Positions 6,809 through 17,516 of a DNA stretch of 64,000 bases are shown here, in pieces. The notes below the pieces were generated by a model that saw only the letters and a program-made list of their open reading frames with translations, searched no databases and had not been told where the DNA came from. Source of the DNA: Luteimonas huabeiensis HB2 (GTDB lineage Bacteria; Pseudomonadota; Gammaproteobacteria; Xanthomonadales; Xanthomonadaceae). Made by a program: the position numbers and the translations under genes. The number at the start of each line of letters is the position of its first letter. The stretch's first letter is position 1. The stretch lies in contig NZ_JAAN01000021.1 of NCBI RefSeq assembly GCF_000559025.1, forward strand, positions 62,001 through 126,000. Direction: 5' to 3'.

Positions 6809-9583
6809 ATGGATTCCGGCGTCATCGCCAGCCTGTTGCAGCATCCGCTGCCCAGCGCGCTGCTGCTGCTCGACCGGGACGGGCGCTGCCTTGCGGCCAA
6901 TGCCGCGGCGCGCGCGCTCGGCCTGGACCGGACCGTGCAGCGGCATGCCGGCGCATTGGCCGATGCCCGCCGGCGGCTGCGCGAGGGCGCGGCCGCGGTC
7001 GAGTGCCTGCTGCCGGGGCCGGATGGCCTGCTGCAGGCATGCATGCGCGCGATCGGCATCGGCGGCGAGGCCGGCGCCGCGTTTTCGCTGAGCGTGCCGG
7101 AGCCCGAGCCCGCCGGGCGCTGGCATGACGCCATCCACCACGCCGGCCACGGCCTGTGGGTGTGGGACGTGGGCCGGGACGCGCTGCAGCGCTCGGCGTC
7201 CTGGCGCAGCATGCTCGGCTACGCGCCGGACGAGCCCTTGCCCGGCTCGCTGGCCGACAGTCTCGAGGGCGTGCATGGCGAGGACCGCGAGCGCGTGCGC
7301 GCCAGCCTGCAGGCGCACCTGGCCGGGCGCTCGCCCAGCTACCAGTGCGAGTACCGCATCCGCCACCGCGACGGCAGCTGGCGCTGGATCCGCGACAGCG
7401 GCCGCGTGGTCGCGCGCGACGCGGCGGGCGCGCCGTTGCGCATGGCCGGCACCCACACCGAGATCGGCACCCAGAAGCAGCTGGAGCAGGGGCTGCGCGA
7501 GCATCGCGCGCTGCTGGAGGAGACCCAGCGCATCGCCGGCATGGGCAGCTGGACCTGGGACGTGCACAGCGACGTGGTCTGGTGCTCGGCACCACTGCGC
7601 GCGCTGGTGGGCCTGGGCGAGGGCCTGCGCATGCGCGACTGGCTGCGGCGCTGCGCCCGGCCGGGCCGCGACGCCCTGCGCCGAGCCTGGCGCAGGCTGC
7701 GCCGCTGCGAGGAACTGGCGCGCTTCGAGCTGGCGCTCGACGACCCGGATGGCGACCGGCTGCACCTGCTGGTCTGGGCGGAGTCCCGCCTGGACGCGCG
7801 CGGGGCGCCGCAGCGGGTGCTGGCGCAGGTACAGGACGTTAGCGCGCAGCGCCGCGCCGACGCGCTGATCCGGCACCGCACCGAACTGTTGCGGCGGGTC
7901 TCGCGGCTCGGCCGCATCGGCGGCTGCGAGATCGACGCCGCCACCCGCGCCCTGCAGTGGACCGAGGAATGCGCGCGCCTGCACGGGCGCGACGCGGCGC
8001 CGCCGGCGCTCGACGCGCTGCTCGGCCAGTACGCCAGCGACTCCCGCCAGGCGCTGGAGGCGGCGCTGTTGCGCACCGCCGACGGGGCGCCGCCGCAGAC
8101 GCTGGAGCTGTGCTTCTACCGTCCCGACGGGCGCCAGGTCTGGGTGCAGGCGGTGGTCGATTTCGAGCGGCCGGGCGACGCCCGTCCGCGCCACCTGGTG
8201 CTGTTTCGCGACGTCACCGGCGAACGTGCGGCCAGCGAGCGCATCGAGCTGCTTTCGCACTACGACCTGGTGACCGGCCTGCCCAACCGGGCGCTGCTGC
8301 GGCGCGAGGTGGAGACCGCGCTGCAGGCCGCCGCGGCGCCTCCGGCGCTGCTGCTGATCGATCTCGACGGCTTCGCCGGGATCAACGAATCGCTCGGCCA
8401 CGCCACCGGCGATGCCGTGCTCAAGGCCTGCGCCGCGCGGCTGCACGCCCACGTCGATGCCGGCGACCCGTTCGGGCGCTTCGGCGCCGACGAGTTCCTG
8501 GTGCTGCTGCGCCAGGCCGGGGATCGATCCGGCGCGTTCGCGGCCGCCCAGCGCATCGCCGCGGCGCTGGCCGCGCCACTGACGGTGGGCGGCGAATCGC
8601 TGCGGCTGGGCGCCAGCGTCGGCATCGCCATGCTGCCCGCAGGCGCCGGCTTCGACGACCTGCTGCGCGCGGCGGGCAGCGCCCTGCACGCGGCCAAGCG
8701 CGGCGGCCGCAACCGCATCGAGTTCCATTCCGCCGACGGCTGCAGCCGCGCGCGCCGGCGCATCGACATCGAGCAGGCGCTGCGCGTGGCGCTGGAGCGC
8801 GAGGAGTTCTCGCTGGCCTACCAGCCGCTGATCTCGCTGGCCGACGACCGCCCGCCGTCGATCGAGGCGCTGCTGCGCTGGCACCGGCCCGGCCTGGGCC
8901 ACTGCCCGCCGGACGAGTTCGTGCCGATCGCCGAGGCCAGCGGCGACATCGTCGCGATCGGCGACTGGGTGCTGCGCGAGGCCTGCCGGCAGGCCGCCGC
9001 CTGGCACCGGGCGGGCCTGGCCTTCGGCCGCATCTCGGTCAACGTCTCGGCCATGCAGCTGCGCGACCCGGGTTTCGCCGAGCGCGCGGTGGCGCACTGC
9101 GCCGCCGCCGGCTGGCCGCCTGCGCGGCTCGAGCTGGAACTGACCGAATCGGCCCTGCTGCGCGACACCCAGGCCCTGCGCGCGTGCTTCGACGTGCTGG
9201 CCGAGGCGGGGATCGCGCTGGCGATCGACGACTTCGGCACCGGCTTCTCCAACCTGAGCTACCTGAGCCGCTTTCCGGTGGGGCGCCTGAAGATCGACCG
9301 CAGCTTCATCTCGGCGCTGTGCCAGGGGCGGGGCGCCGGCGAGGTCACCCGCGCGATCATCGGCCTCGGCCAGTCGCTGCGCATGCAGGTCGTGGCCGAG
9401 GGCGTGGAGCAGCCGGAGGACGAGCGGCTGCTGCGCGAGCACGGCTGCGACGAGGTGCAGGGCTATCTGTACTCGCGTCCGCTGGCCGCGCGCGACATGG
9501 CCGACTGGCTGCGCCTGCGCGGGCGCGACCGCCACCCGGCGGCCGCCGGGTGCGGCTGCGGCGCGAACGCGCTGCGCGCCTGA
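6809..9583 (+). CDS. PAS-GGDEF-EAL signalling protein, probable c-di-GMP phosphodiesterase
   Basis: A roughly 924-residue protein with no clear membrane segments. The N-terminal half holds at least three PAS modules, one with a PAC-type YRHRDGSWRWIRDSGR-like segment. A GGDEF-like domain reads GADEF in the signature and is probably non-catalytic. The C-terminal EAL domain keeps every catalytic motif seen in active enzymes: EALLRW, VNVSAMQL, LELTES, IDDFGTGFS, LKIDRSF, AEGVE and VQGY. The likely reaction is hydrolysis of c-di-GMP to pGpG. Start 6809 is preferred because AGGGGAG lies 11 nt upstream; an in-frame ATG at 6749 has no ribosome-binding site. It is divergent from the kinase gene ending the leftward pair. 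Confidence 0.88.
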   Translation: MDSGVIASLLQHPLPSALLLLDRDGRCLAANAAARALGLDRTVQRHAGALADARRRLREGAAAVECLLPGPDGLLQACMRAIGIGGEAGAAFSLSVPEPEPAGRWHDAIHHAGHGLWVWDVGRDALQRSASWRSMLGYAPDEPLPGSLADSLEGVHGEDRERVRASLQAHLAGRSPSYQCEYRIRHRDGSWRWIRDSGRVVARDAAGAPLRMAGTHTEIGTQKQLEQGLREHRALLEETQRIAGMGSWTWDVHSDVVWCSAPLRALVGLGEGLRMRDWLRRCARPGRDALRRAWRRLRRCEELARFELALDDPDGDRLHLLVWAESRLDARGAPQRVLAQVQDVSAQRRADALIRHRTELLRRVSRLGRIGGCEIDAATRALQWTEECARLHGRDAAPPALDALLGQYASDSRQALEAALLRTADGAPPQTLELCFYRPDGRQVWVQAVVDFERPGDARPRHLVLFRDVTGERAASERIELLSHYDLVTGLPNRALLRREVETALQAAAAPPALLLIDLDGFAGINESLGHATGDAVLKACAARLHAHVDAGDPFGRFGADEFLVLLRQAGDRSGAFAAAQRIAAALAAPLTVGGESLRLGASVGIAMLPAGAGFDDLLRAAGSALHAAKRGGRNRIEFHSADGCSRARRRIDIEQALRVALEREEFSLAYQPLISLADDRPPSIEALLRWHRPGLGHCPPDEFVPIAEASGDIVAIGDWVLREACRQAAAWHRAGLAFGRISVNVSAMQLRDPGFAERAVAHCAAAGWPPARLELELTESALLRDTQALRACFDVLAEAGIALAIDDFGTGFSNLSYLSRFPVGRLKIDRSFISALCQGRGAGEVTRAIIGLGQSLRMQVVAEGVEQPEDERLLREHGCDEVQGYLYSRPLAARDMADWLRLRGRDRHPAAAGCGCGANALRA

Positions 9584-9785
9584 GCGCGCCGGCTGCCGGC
9601 GGCTCCTGCGGCGCGCGAGCGCCTGGCCCCGTGCCGCGTCCCGGCGCGGGCATTCGGAAAAGAGCCCGAACGCCGGCGGAACGATGCGGCGCGCTGGCGG
9701 CGTTACGGCCTGGCGACGTGGAGCCCGGGCGACGGCAACGTTCGAGGTGAACGGCGTGCCGGGCGAGGGGGGTTCGTGTCGCTTC

Positions 9786-9873
9786 GCCGGCCTGTCGTCG
9801 GCCTGCAGGCCAAGACGCGGCGCGGAAATGGACGCGCGGGGCGCCGTGCCGCCCGGACGGCGTCCGCCGGCCA
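9786..9873 (-). repeat. Degenerate copy of the TAGGAGCG-family intergenic repeat
   Basis: Read on the minus strand, this stretch contains GCCGTCCGGGC, CGTCCATTTCCGCGCCGC and TCTTGGCCTG in the same order as the copy at 42607-42690, but lacks the TAGGAGCG end. It abuts the palindromic element at 9874. Short open frames here are products of the repeat and are not called as genes. Confidence 0.6.
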
Positions 9874-10039
9874 TAGGAGCGTGGGCGGCAGAAATCGTCC
9901 GGGCTGCAAAGCCACCTGCGCGGTCCATATTTCCGCCGATTCTGGGCCTGTAGCACCACTACAGGCCGGCGAATCGTCGAAAATCTGTCCTCGCGCAGTC
10001 GCCTTTTCGCCTCGAACATTTCTGCCGCCCACGCTCCTA
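9874..10039. repeat. 166-bp palindromic element with 22-bp perfect inverted ends
   Basis: The ends (9874-9895 and 10018-10039) are perfect inverted repeats of 22 bp beginning TAGGAGCGTGGGCGGC. The interior is a nested imperfect palindrome centred on GGCCTGTAG-CACCA-CTACAGGCC (about 9946-9968), so the whole element can fold into one long hairpin. There is no coding capacity and no clear target duplication. With the preceding repeat it fills most of the 450-bp gap between 9583 and 10037. Its right-hand TAG is the stop codon of the small gene on the minus strand. Confidence 0.8.
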
Positions 10040-10252
10040 GCCGGCGATGCCCAGGTCCCAGTCGATGCAGCCGCCGAGCGGGTCGCCGGGCGCGGCCGGG
10101 GCTTCGTGCGCGCGCGCCAGGCGCCGGAGCTCCTCGGCCGCCAGGTCTTCCAGCCGCTGCAGCGCCTCGTCGTGCCGGCGGCGCGCCGGGGCGGCGGGCG
10201 GCGGGTGCGGCGCCCGCGGCGCGGAGGCCGCGGGCGCACCGGTCCGGCGCAT
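10037..10252 (-). CDS. Small Pro/Ala-rich protein coupled to the methyl-accepting protein
   Basis: A 71-residue frame whose ATG overlaps the stop of the methyl-accepting protein (TGATG), implying translational coupling. The N-terminal third is a Pro/Ala/Arg-rich tail, followed by a charged helix (DEALQRLEDLAAEELRRLAR, about residues 28-47) and a C-terminal GGCIDWDLGIAG. I do not recognise a family. The helix and position suggest a partner or modulator of the receptor, but that is inference. The stop codon TAG is supplied by the first bases of the palindromic repeat at 9874-10039, so the C-terminus may have been set by repeat insertion. Confidence 0.5.
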   Translation of the reverse strand: MRRTGAPAASAPRAPHPPPAAPARRRHDEALQRLEDLAAEELRRLARAHEAPAAPGDPLGGCIDWDLGIAG

Positions 10253-11445
10253 CAGAACAGTTCGACGGTACCGGCGCCCATGCCTTCCTGGGTCACCGGC
10301 TTGTGCGGCGGCTTCTCCCAGGTCCGGCGCATCTCGCGCAGGCGCTGGCCGATGCGCTGCAGCGCGCGCAGCAGCTCCTCGTCGAGCGCGCCGCCGTTGC
10401 GGCGCAGCAGGTCCTGCAGCTCGATGGCCTCGCGGTTGATCGCGTTCAACCGCTCCAGGTGCGCATGCACGCCGCCCAGCGCCTGGGTGGCGATGTCCTC
10501 GAACTGCAGCGCGCGCACCGCCTCGGCGACGTTGCCGTCGATGGCGCGCCCGCACTCGGAGATCTCGCGCATGCCCTCGCTGAGCGAGCGGTTGATCGCC
10601 GCGACCTGGTCGAGCATGCCGGCGGCCTCGGCGCGCGCCTCGCGCGAGCGGTCGAGGTCGCGCGAGGCCATGCCGGACACGGTGTCGCGGACCTTGGCGA
10701 TGGACTCCTTGGAGCTGTGGGCGAGCTTTCGGATCTGCTCGTTGAAGGCGGTGGAGCGCTCGGACAGGTTGCGCACCTCGTCGGCCACCACCGCGAAGCC
10801 GCGCCCGGCCTCGCCGGCGCGCGCGGCCTCGATGGCGGCGTTGAGCGCGAGCAGGTTGGTCTGGTCGGCGATCGATTTCACGTCCTCGAGCAGGGCGAAG
10901 ATGCCGTCCAGGTGCCCGGCCATCTCGTCGATGTGGGCCACGGTGACCGTGCTCTGGCCGCTGACCTGCTCCAGCGCCTCGACCAGCTGCCCCATGCGCT
11001 GGCTGGCGTGCTGGGCGAAGCGGGCGACGTCGGCGCCGCCGGCGCCCTCGGCATCGCCGGTGCGGTCGAGGATGCGCGACATCGCCTGCGCCTGCTGCCG
11101 CGACTTGCGGTTCATCGCCTCGAAGCTGCTGCCCAGGCCGCTGACCGCCTGGCGGATCAGCTCGCGCGCGCGCTCCACCTCCATCCGCGAGCCCTCGATC
11201 TCGGCGCCCACGAACTGCCGCAGCTCGCCGAGCAGCTCGTCCTGCTCCTGCAGGATGCGCGCGTGCTCGGGCGAGCGCCCGGTCTCGCGGCGCACCAGCC
11301 AGAAGCCCAGCACCAGCCAGCTCGCGGCCAGGGTCAGCAGGATCGCCCAGCGCACGGGCGCGGGCCAGCCCAGCGCGAACGCGACCGGCAGCAGCAGGGT
11401 CAGCGACAGCGGCGCTGCGAGACGGATCATGAGGCGTGCGTACAT
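10252..11445 (-). CDS. Methyl-accepting chemotaxis protein with minimal sensor
   Basis: A 397-residue transducer with two adjacent N-terminal transmembrane helices (about residues 8-28 and 32-50) and essentially no periplasmic domain, so it must sense within the membrane or cytoplasm. The signalling hairpin is clear: [20 protein letters not shown] (about 192-211), then [20 protein letters not shown], the CheA/CheW-binding tip. After the hairpin come [18 protein letters not shown] and a C-terminal tail ending [12 protein letters not shown] 71-residue gene starts within its stop codon. It is the only chemoreceptor in the window; CheV at the left edge is a plausible coupling partner. Confidence 0.9.
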   Translation of the reverse strand: MYARLMIRLAAPLSLTLLLPVAFALGWPAPVRWAILLTLAASWLVLGFWLVRRETGRSPEHARILQEQDELLGELRQFVGAEIEGSRMEVERARELIRQAVSGLGSSFEAMNRKSRQQAQAMSRILDRTGDAEGAGGADVARFAQHASQRMGQLVEALEQVSGQSTVTVAHIDEMAGHLDGIFALLEDVKSIADQTNLLALNAAIEAARAGEAGRGFAVVADEVRNLSERSTAFNEQIRKLAHSSKESIAKVRDTVSGMASRDLDRSREARAEAAGMLDQVAAINRSLSEGMREISECGRAIDGNVAEAVRALQFEDIATQALGGVHAHLERLNAINREAIELQDLLRRNGGALDEELLRALQRIGQRLREMRRTWEKPPHKPVTQEGMGAGTVELF

Positions 11446-11523
11446 GGGCGCTCCGGGAGGTTCTACGATCCCGGTATCGGCCCCGGCGCGGCGGGCTTTA
11501 GCCCGGCCTCGCGCGGGGCGCGC

Positions 11524-12135
11524 TCAGGGCAGCAGGCGCTGCAGCGACTCCAGCATGCGTCCGCGCGAGAACAGCAGGTCCCACTGGCTGCCGCCGAGCT
11601 GGCGCCACAGCACCGCCGCGCGCACCGCGGCCAGCAGCAGCGCGCGGATCTCAGCCACCACCGCCGCCTGGCCCAGGTAGTGCGGCGAGCCCTGCACCAT
11701 GACCCGCGGCCGCAGCTGGCTGATGGTCTCGGCGTACAGCGCGCCCAGCGCGTTGAGCACCTCGGGGTGGGTGCTGCCCTGGGCCCGGGCCTGCGGCGCG
11801 ATCCGCTGCAGGCCGGCGGCGACCGCCTCGATCGCGCCGGGCTCGGCGCTGAAGCGCCGCTCCAGGCGCATGACCGCCAGCGCCAGCCGCGGGATCGATT
11901 CGTCCTGGGCCTGGCGGAGCAGGGAGTCGCGCAGCAGGCGCAGCCCGGGGTGCAGGCGCGGCACGCCGCCGTAGACGTCGGCGACGGAATCGGCGTCGAT
12001 GCGGAACACGCTGTCGAGCACCGCCTCGGCGGCGTCGCTGCGCGACTGCCCGGTCTCGGCGGTGGAACGGACCTGCTGCAGGGACTGGGCCAGCGCGCCC
12101 AGCGCCAGCACGCGATCGTCGAAGGATGCACTCAT
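11524..12135 (-). CDS. hflD: High-frequency lysogenization protein HflD homolog
   Basis: A 203-residue helical protein of the HflD/YcfC family, which in E. coli binds the lambda CII regulator at the membrane; its housekeeping role is unclear. Family features seen are the start region RVLALGALAQSLQQVRSTAE, GVPRLHPGLRLLRD, the central RLERRFS and the end QWDLLFSRGRMLESLQRLLP. It lies immediately downstream (9 bp) of mnmA on the same strand. mnmA-hflD is a conserved pair across gammaproteobacteria, which supports both assignments. The length matches the usual 205-213 residues. Confidence 0.92.
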   Translation of the reverse strand: MSASFDDRVLALGALAQSLQQVRSTAETGQSRSDAAEAVLDSVFRIDADSVADVYGGVPRLHPGLRLLRDSLLRQAQDESIPRLALAVMRLERRFSAEPGAIEAVAAGLQRIAPQARAQGSTHPEVLNALGALYAETISQLRPRVMVQGSPHYLGQAAVVAEIRALLLAAVRAAVLWRQLGGSQWDLLFSRGRMLESLQRLLP

Positions 12136-12144
12136 CCCGCTAGT

Positions 12145-13260
12145 TTAGAGCGTGTCGCCTGCGACCGCCCGCCCCGCGGGCGCATCCGTGCGCGCGATCA
12201 CCGCCCCGCCCAGGCAGACCTCGCCGTCGTAGAGCACCAGCGACTGCCCCGGCGTCACCGCGCGCTGCGGCCGCGCGAAGCGCACCTCCAGCGCGCCGTC
12301 GTCGCCGATGCGCACGCTGCAGGGCTCGGCCGCCTGCCGGTAGCGGGTCTGCGCCAGGGCCTCGAAGCGCGCCGCCGGCGGCGCGCCGGCGATCCAGTGC
12401 GCGGCCTCGGTCCAGGTCGTGCGCGACATCAGCCAGGGGCTGTCGCGGTCCTGGTCGACCACCAGCACGTTGCCGGGCACGTCCTTGCCGACCACGTACC
12501 AGGGCGCGGCCGCGAACCCGCGCACGCCGCCCAGCTGCAGGCCCTCGCGCTGGCCGAGGGTGAAGAAGAACACCCCGGGGTGGGTGCCGACCGCGCGCCC
12601 GTCGGGGGTGCGGATCTCGCCGGGCCGCGCCGGCAGGTAGCGGCCGAGGAAGGCGCGGAAGTCGCGCTCGCCGATGAAGCAGATGCCGGTGGAGTCCTTC
12701 TTCGCCGCGGTCGGCAGGCCGGCGGCCTCGGCGCGCGCGCGCACCTCGCGCTTGGGCAGGTCGCCCAGCGGGAAGCGGGTGGCCGCCAGTTGCGCCTGGC
12801 CGAGCTGGTGCAGGAAGTAGCTCTGGTCCTTGCCGGCATCGCGCGCGCGCAGCAGCCGCCAGGCGCCGCGGCTGCGGTCGATGCGCGCGTAGTGGCCGGT
12901 GGCGATGCGCTCGGCGCCCAGCGCATGGGCGGCGTCGAGGAAGTGCCGGAACTTGATCTCGCGGTTGCACAGCACGTCCGGGTTGGGGGTGCGCCCGGCG
13001 GCGTACTCGGCCAGGAAGTGCTCGAACACGCCCTGCCAGTACTCGGTGGAGAAGTCGCGGAAGTGGATCGGGATGCCGAGCCGCCCGCACACCGCCACCG
13101 CGTCGCGGCGGTCGTCCTCGGCGCGGCAGTCGCCGCTGCCGTCGTCGGCCCAGTTCTGCATGAACAGCCCGGCGATCGGCTCCCCGGCCTCGCGCAGCAG
13201 CAGCGCGGCCACCGACGAATCCACGCCGCCTGAAACACCGACGATGATCCTCGCTGTCAT
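12145..13260 (-). CDS. mnmA: tRNA 2-thiouridylase MnmA
   Basis: Adds sulfur at position 2 of the wobble uridine in tRNA-Lys, -Glu and -Gln using ATP and a persulfide relay. The 371-residue protein has the PP-loop [10 protein letters not shown] (8-17). The catalytic cysteines are C98 in [12 protein letters not shown] and C194 in [11 protein letters not shown], with the conserved [11 protein letters not shown] between them and a beta-barrel domain at the C-terminus. ATG at 13260 begins the family N-terminus [12 protein letters not shown]; an in-frame ATG 13 codons upstream lacks homology. A tRNA-Glu(UUC) gene, one substrate, lies elsewhere in the window at 36.4 kb. Confidence 0.96.
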   Translation of the reverse strand: MTARIIVGVSGGVDSSVAALLLREAGEPIAGLFMQNWADDGSGDCRAEDDRRDAVAVCGRLGIPIHFRDFSTEYWQGVFEHFLAEYAAGRTPNPDVLCNREIKFRHFLDAAHALGAERIATGHYARIDRSRGAWRLLRARDAGKDQSYFLHQLGQAQLAATRFPLGDLPKREVRARAEAAGLPTAAKKDSTGICFIGERDFRAFLGRYLPARPGEIRTPDGRAVGTHPGVFFFTLGQREGLQLGGVRGFAAAPWYVVGKDVPGNVLVVDQDRDSPWLMSRTTWTEAAHWIAGAPPAARFEALAQTRYRQAAEPCSVRIGDDGALEVRFARPQRAVTPGQSLVLYDGEVCLGGAVIARTDAPAGRAVAGDTL

Positions 13261-13308
13261 GTTCGGGGAATTGGCATGTACTCGTGGCCGATTGCGCACG
13301 GCACGCGT

Positions 13309-13335
13309 TCACCTCCCGCGCTTGCGGGGGAGGAT
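13309..13335. repeat. Single CCCGC-type palindrome between mnmA and the Nudix gene
   Basis: CTCCCGCGCTTGCGGGGGAG is one copy of the CCCGCnnGCGGG palindrome that forms arrays at 27.6 and 42.7 kb, lying upstream of mnmA and at the end of the leftward Nudix gene. It could act as a terminator-like hairpin but lacks a T-run. Confidence 0.5.
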
Positions 13336-13372
13336 GGGAGGGGGCGAGCGCCGGCCATGATCGCAGGCGCGC

Positions 13373-13831
13373 TCACGGCAGCCGCGCGGCCAGGTCGAGC
13401 GGGTAGCGGCGACCGGCCAGGTAGTCGGCCGCCGCGCGCCACACCAGCGGGCTGCGGTGGCGCGCGCGGGCGGCCAGCAGCTCGGCCGGCGTGAGCCACA
13501 GCGCGCGCTGGATGCCGGCATCCAGCGGCCGCTGCGGATCGTGCGCCAGCGGCTGCGCGGCGAAGGCGAAGCGCAGGAAGTGGCGGCCGCCCGGCGCGGT
13601 CCACTGGTAGGCGCCGACGAAGTGGGTCGCGCGCACCGTCCAGCCGGTCTCTTCCAGGGTCTCGCGCACCGCCGCCTCCACCAGCCCTTCGTCGGGCTCC
13701 AGGTGCCCGGCGGGCTGGTTCAGCACCAGCCCCTCGCCGATCGATTCCTCCACGCACAGCAGCCGGCCGCCGTCGGCGACCAGGGCGGCCACGGTCACGT
13801 CGGGCTGCCAGCGCGCCTCGCCGCCGCTCAC
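13373..13831 (-). CDS. Nudix hydrolase (NudJ-like phosphatase)
   Basis: A 152-residue Nudix protein with a perfect box: [20 protein letters not shown] followed by TGW, i.e. G-x5-E-x7-REUXEEXGU. The residues [10 protein letters not shown] and FVGAYQW match the NudJ/YmfB group, which hydrolyses nucleoside di- and triphosphates and, in some bacteria, hydroxymethyl-pyrimidine pyrophosphate. The usual genome partner of NudJ is mnmA, which lies directly downstream here (112 bp), supporting the subgroup. The start is GTG at 13831, overlapping the stop of the preceding gene (GTGA). Confidence 0.87.
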   Translation of the reverse strand: MSGGEARWQPDVTVAALVADGGRLLCVEESIGEGLVLNQPAGHLEPDEGLVEAAVRETLEETGWTVRATHFVGAYQWTAPGGRHFLRFAFAAQPLAHDPQRPLDAGIQRALWLTPAELLAARARHRSPLVWRAAADYLAGRRYPLDLAARLP

Positions 13832-14313
13832 AGCGCGTCCTGCCCGCCGGTCAGTTCCAGCTCCTTGTCGTCGGCGATCTCGGCCGCCGCCGACATCGCC
13901 AGCTCCAGCAGCGCCGCGTCCGACGCCTCCGGCAGCTTGATCACGTAGTAGAGGATGTCGCCGGAGACCTCCCAGGCGCCCAGCTTGCGGGTCTGGCTGT
14001 CGCGCAGCAGGCCGTTGGCGGCGGCGGCGTCGAGGTCGCCGGTCAGGCGTGCGGCGGGCGAGAACACCTGGCGGATGCGCTGGCCGGCGATTTCCTCGGC
14101 GCGCCCGGACACGAACACCAGCTGGCTGCGTTCCTCGCGCGCCCAGGAATAGACCACCCGGTAGTCGCCGTCGCGGTCGATCTCGTAGTCGATCCCGCGC
14201 TCGGCCAGCCGCGCGGCGACCGGGTCGTCGGGCTGCGGCGCGGGCATCGCCGCCTCCTGCGCGAGGGCGGGGGTGCAGAGCAGGGCGAGGAGCGTGGCGA
14301 GGGCGGGGCGCAT
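13828..14313 (-). CDS. Exported protein of unknown function
   Basis: A 161-residue protein with a Sec signal peptide ([20 protein letters not shown], cleavage after about residue 18). The mature part has an alpha/beta pattern ([20 protein letters not shown], then [19 protein letters not shown]) and ends in an acidic helix. The layout resembles small YbjN/type III chaperone-like folds, but I cannot assign a family from sequence alone. It overlaps the Nudix gene by 4 nt and so is translationally coupled to it. The divergent neighbour is clpS. Confidence 0.75.
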   Translation of the reverse strand: MRPALATLLALLCTPALAQEAAMPAPQPDDPVAARLAERGIDYEIDRDGDYRVVYSWAREERSQLVFVSGRAEEIAGQRIRQVFSPAARLTGDLDAAAANGLLRDSQTRKLGAWEVSGDILYYVIKLPEASDAALLELAMSAAAEIADDKELELTGGQDAL

Positions 14314-14390
14314 GCGGAAATCCCGGGAAACAGCGTTCCATTCTGCGCTCCGGGGCCCGGCGACGTCCATGCGGCGACGCCGGCGGAACG

Positions 14391-14396
14391 TATAAT
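14391..14396 (+). promoter_or_regulatory. -10 element (TATAAT) placing the clpS transcript start at its ATG
   Basis: A perfect TATAAT ends 7 nt before the clpS ATG at 14404, so the predicted +1 coincides with the start codon. There is no room for a ribosome-binding site, which points to a leaderless mRNA. The -35 region is GC-rich and not recognisable. Confidence 0.6.
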
Positions 14397-14403
14397 TGCG
14401 CCC

Positions 14404-14730
14404 ATGCCACGCGATCCCGCACACCCGCACGACCACGAGCACGGCGTCGCCGTCGAGACCGGCCGCCCGGAGCTGGCGCGGCCGCCCCTGTACTCGGTCG
14501 TCCTGCTCAACGACGACTACACGCCGATGGACTTCGTCATCGACGTGCTGGTGCGCTTTTTCGCCATGAACATGGAAAAGGCCACCCAGATCATGCTCCA
14601 CGTGCATACACGCGGCCGTGGCGTGTGCGGGGTCTACAGTCGCGAGGTGGCCGAATCCAAGGTGGCGCAGGTGAACGAATACTCCCGTCTCAACCAGCAT
14701 CCCTTGCTGTGCACCATGGAAAGGGCCTAA
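14404..14730 (+). CDS. clpS: ATP-dependent Clp protease adaptor ClpS
   Basis: N-recognin that delivers N-end-rule substrates to ClpA. The 108-residue protein has a His/Asp-rich flexible N-terminal tail (about 1-28) and the folded core with [20 protein letters not shown]. This includes the NDDYTPM residues that line the N-degron pocket, followed by [20 protein letters not shown] and the conserved HPLLCTME end. It is separated from clpA by 117 bp on the same strand, the normal pairing. The start lies directly at a TATAAT-derived transcription start, suggesting leaderless translation. Confidence 0.96.
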   Translation: MPRDPAHPHDHEHGVAVETGRPELARPPLYSVVLLNDDYTPMDFVIDVLVRFFAMNMEKATQIMLHVHTRGRGVCGVYSREVAESKVAQVNEYSRLNQHPLLCTMERA

Positions 14731-14847
14731 AAGGACGGGGAGCCTCCGGAGCGCTGAGGTTCCGCAACGCGGGTGGCGGTCACGCCGGATGGAATTGCGG
14801 CGGACCGACCCCACATCGGCCGTAGACTTTCCGGAGGCATCCGCCCC

Positions 14848-17127
<2,280 letters not shown>

Positions 17128-17158
17128 CGGGCGGTCCGGTCCGGAACCGGCGCAACGA

Positions 17159-17184
17159 AAAGGCGGCCTTCGGGCCGCCTTCTT
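17159..17184. terminator. Bidirectional terminator between clpA and infA
   Basis: AAGGCGGCC-TTCG-GGCCGCCTT is a 9-bp perfect stem with a UUCG tetraloop, flanked by A/T-rich runs on both sides. It serves the convergent genes clpA (+) and infA (-). Confidence 0.85.
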
Positions 17185-17201
17185 CGCGTCCGGGCCGGAG
17201 C

Positions 17202-17420
17202 CTACTTCATGCGGTAGGTGATGCGGCCCTTGGTCAGGTCGTAGGGAGTCATCTCCACCTTGACCCGGTCGCCGGTCAGGATGCGGATGTAGTTCTTGCG
17301 CATCCGCCCCGAGATGTGGGCGATGATCTCGTGGCCGTTCTCCAGCTTGACCCGGAACATCGTGTTCGGGAGGGTCTCGGAAACGGTGCCTTCGAATTCA
17401 ATGACGTCGTCTTTCGCCAT
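17202..17420 (-). CDS. infA: Translation initiation factor IF-1
   Basis: Binds the ribosomal A site during initiation. The 72-residue OB-fold protein ([19 protein letters not shown] at the start, [16 protein letters not shown] near the end) is nearly identical in length and sequence to E. coli IF-1. It is convergent with clpA and lies upstream of aat in reverse order, the common clpA-infA-aat cluster of gammaproteobacteria. Confidence 0.98.
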   Translation of the reverse strand: MAKDDVIEFEGTVSETLPNTMFRVKLENGHEIIAHISGRMRKNYIRILTGDRVKVEMTPYDLTKGRITYRMK

Positions 17421-17516
17421 GCGTCCTGGTTGTCGCTCTGGGTATGTCGGGCGCGGGTTCGCGGCCCGGAAAACGCGCCATTCTCACACGTCCGGGCCGT
17501 CGAGGCAAAAGTTCCG

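Noticed and set aside
5369-9928. Very long open frame on the minus strand (about 1,500 codons)
   Set aside because: It runs antisense through several genes with clear domains. The translation is low-complexity Arg/Ala/Gln/His-rich sequence, as expected when GC-rich codons are read from the other strand.
9684-10019. Short frames on both strands in the 9.6-10.0 kb gap
   Set aside because: They fall within the palindromic repeats and translate the same repeat on both strands, so they are more likely repeat artefacts than genes.
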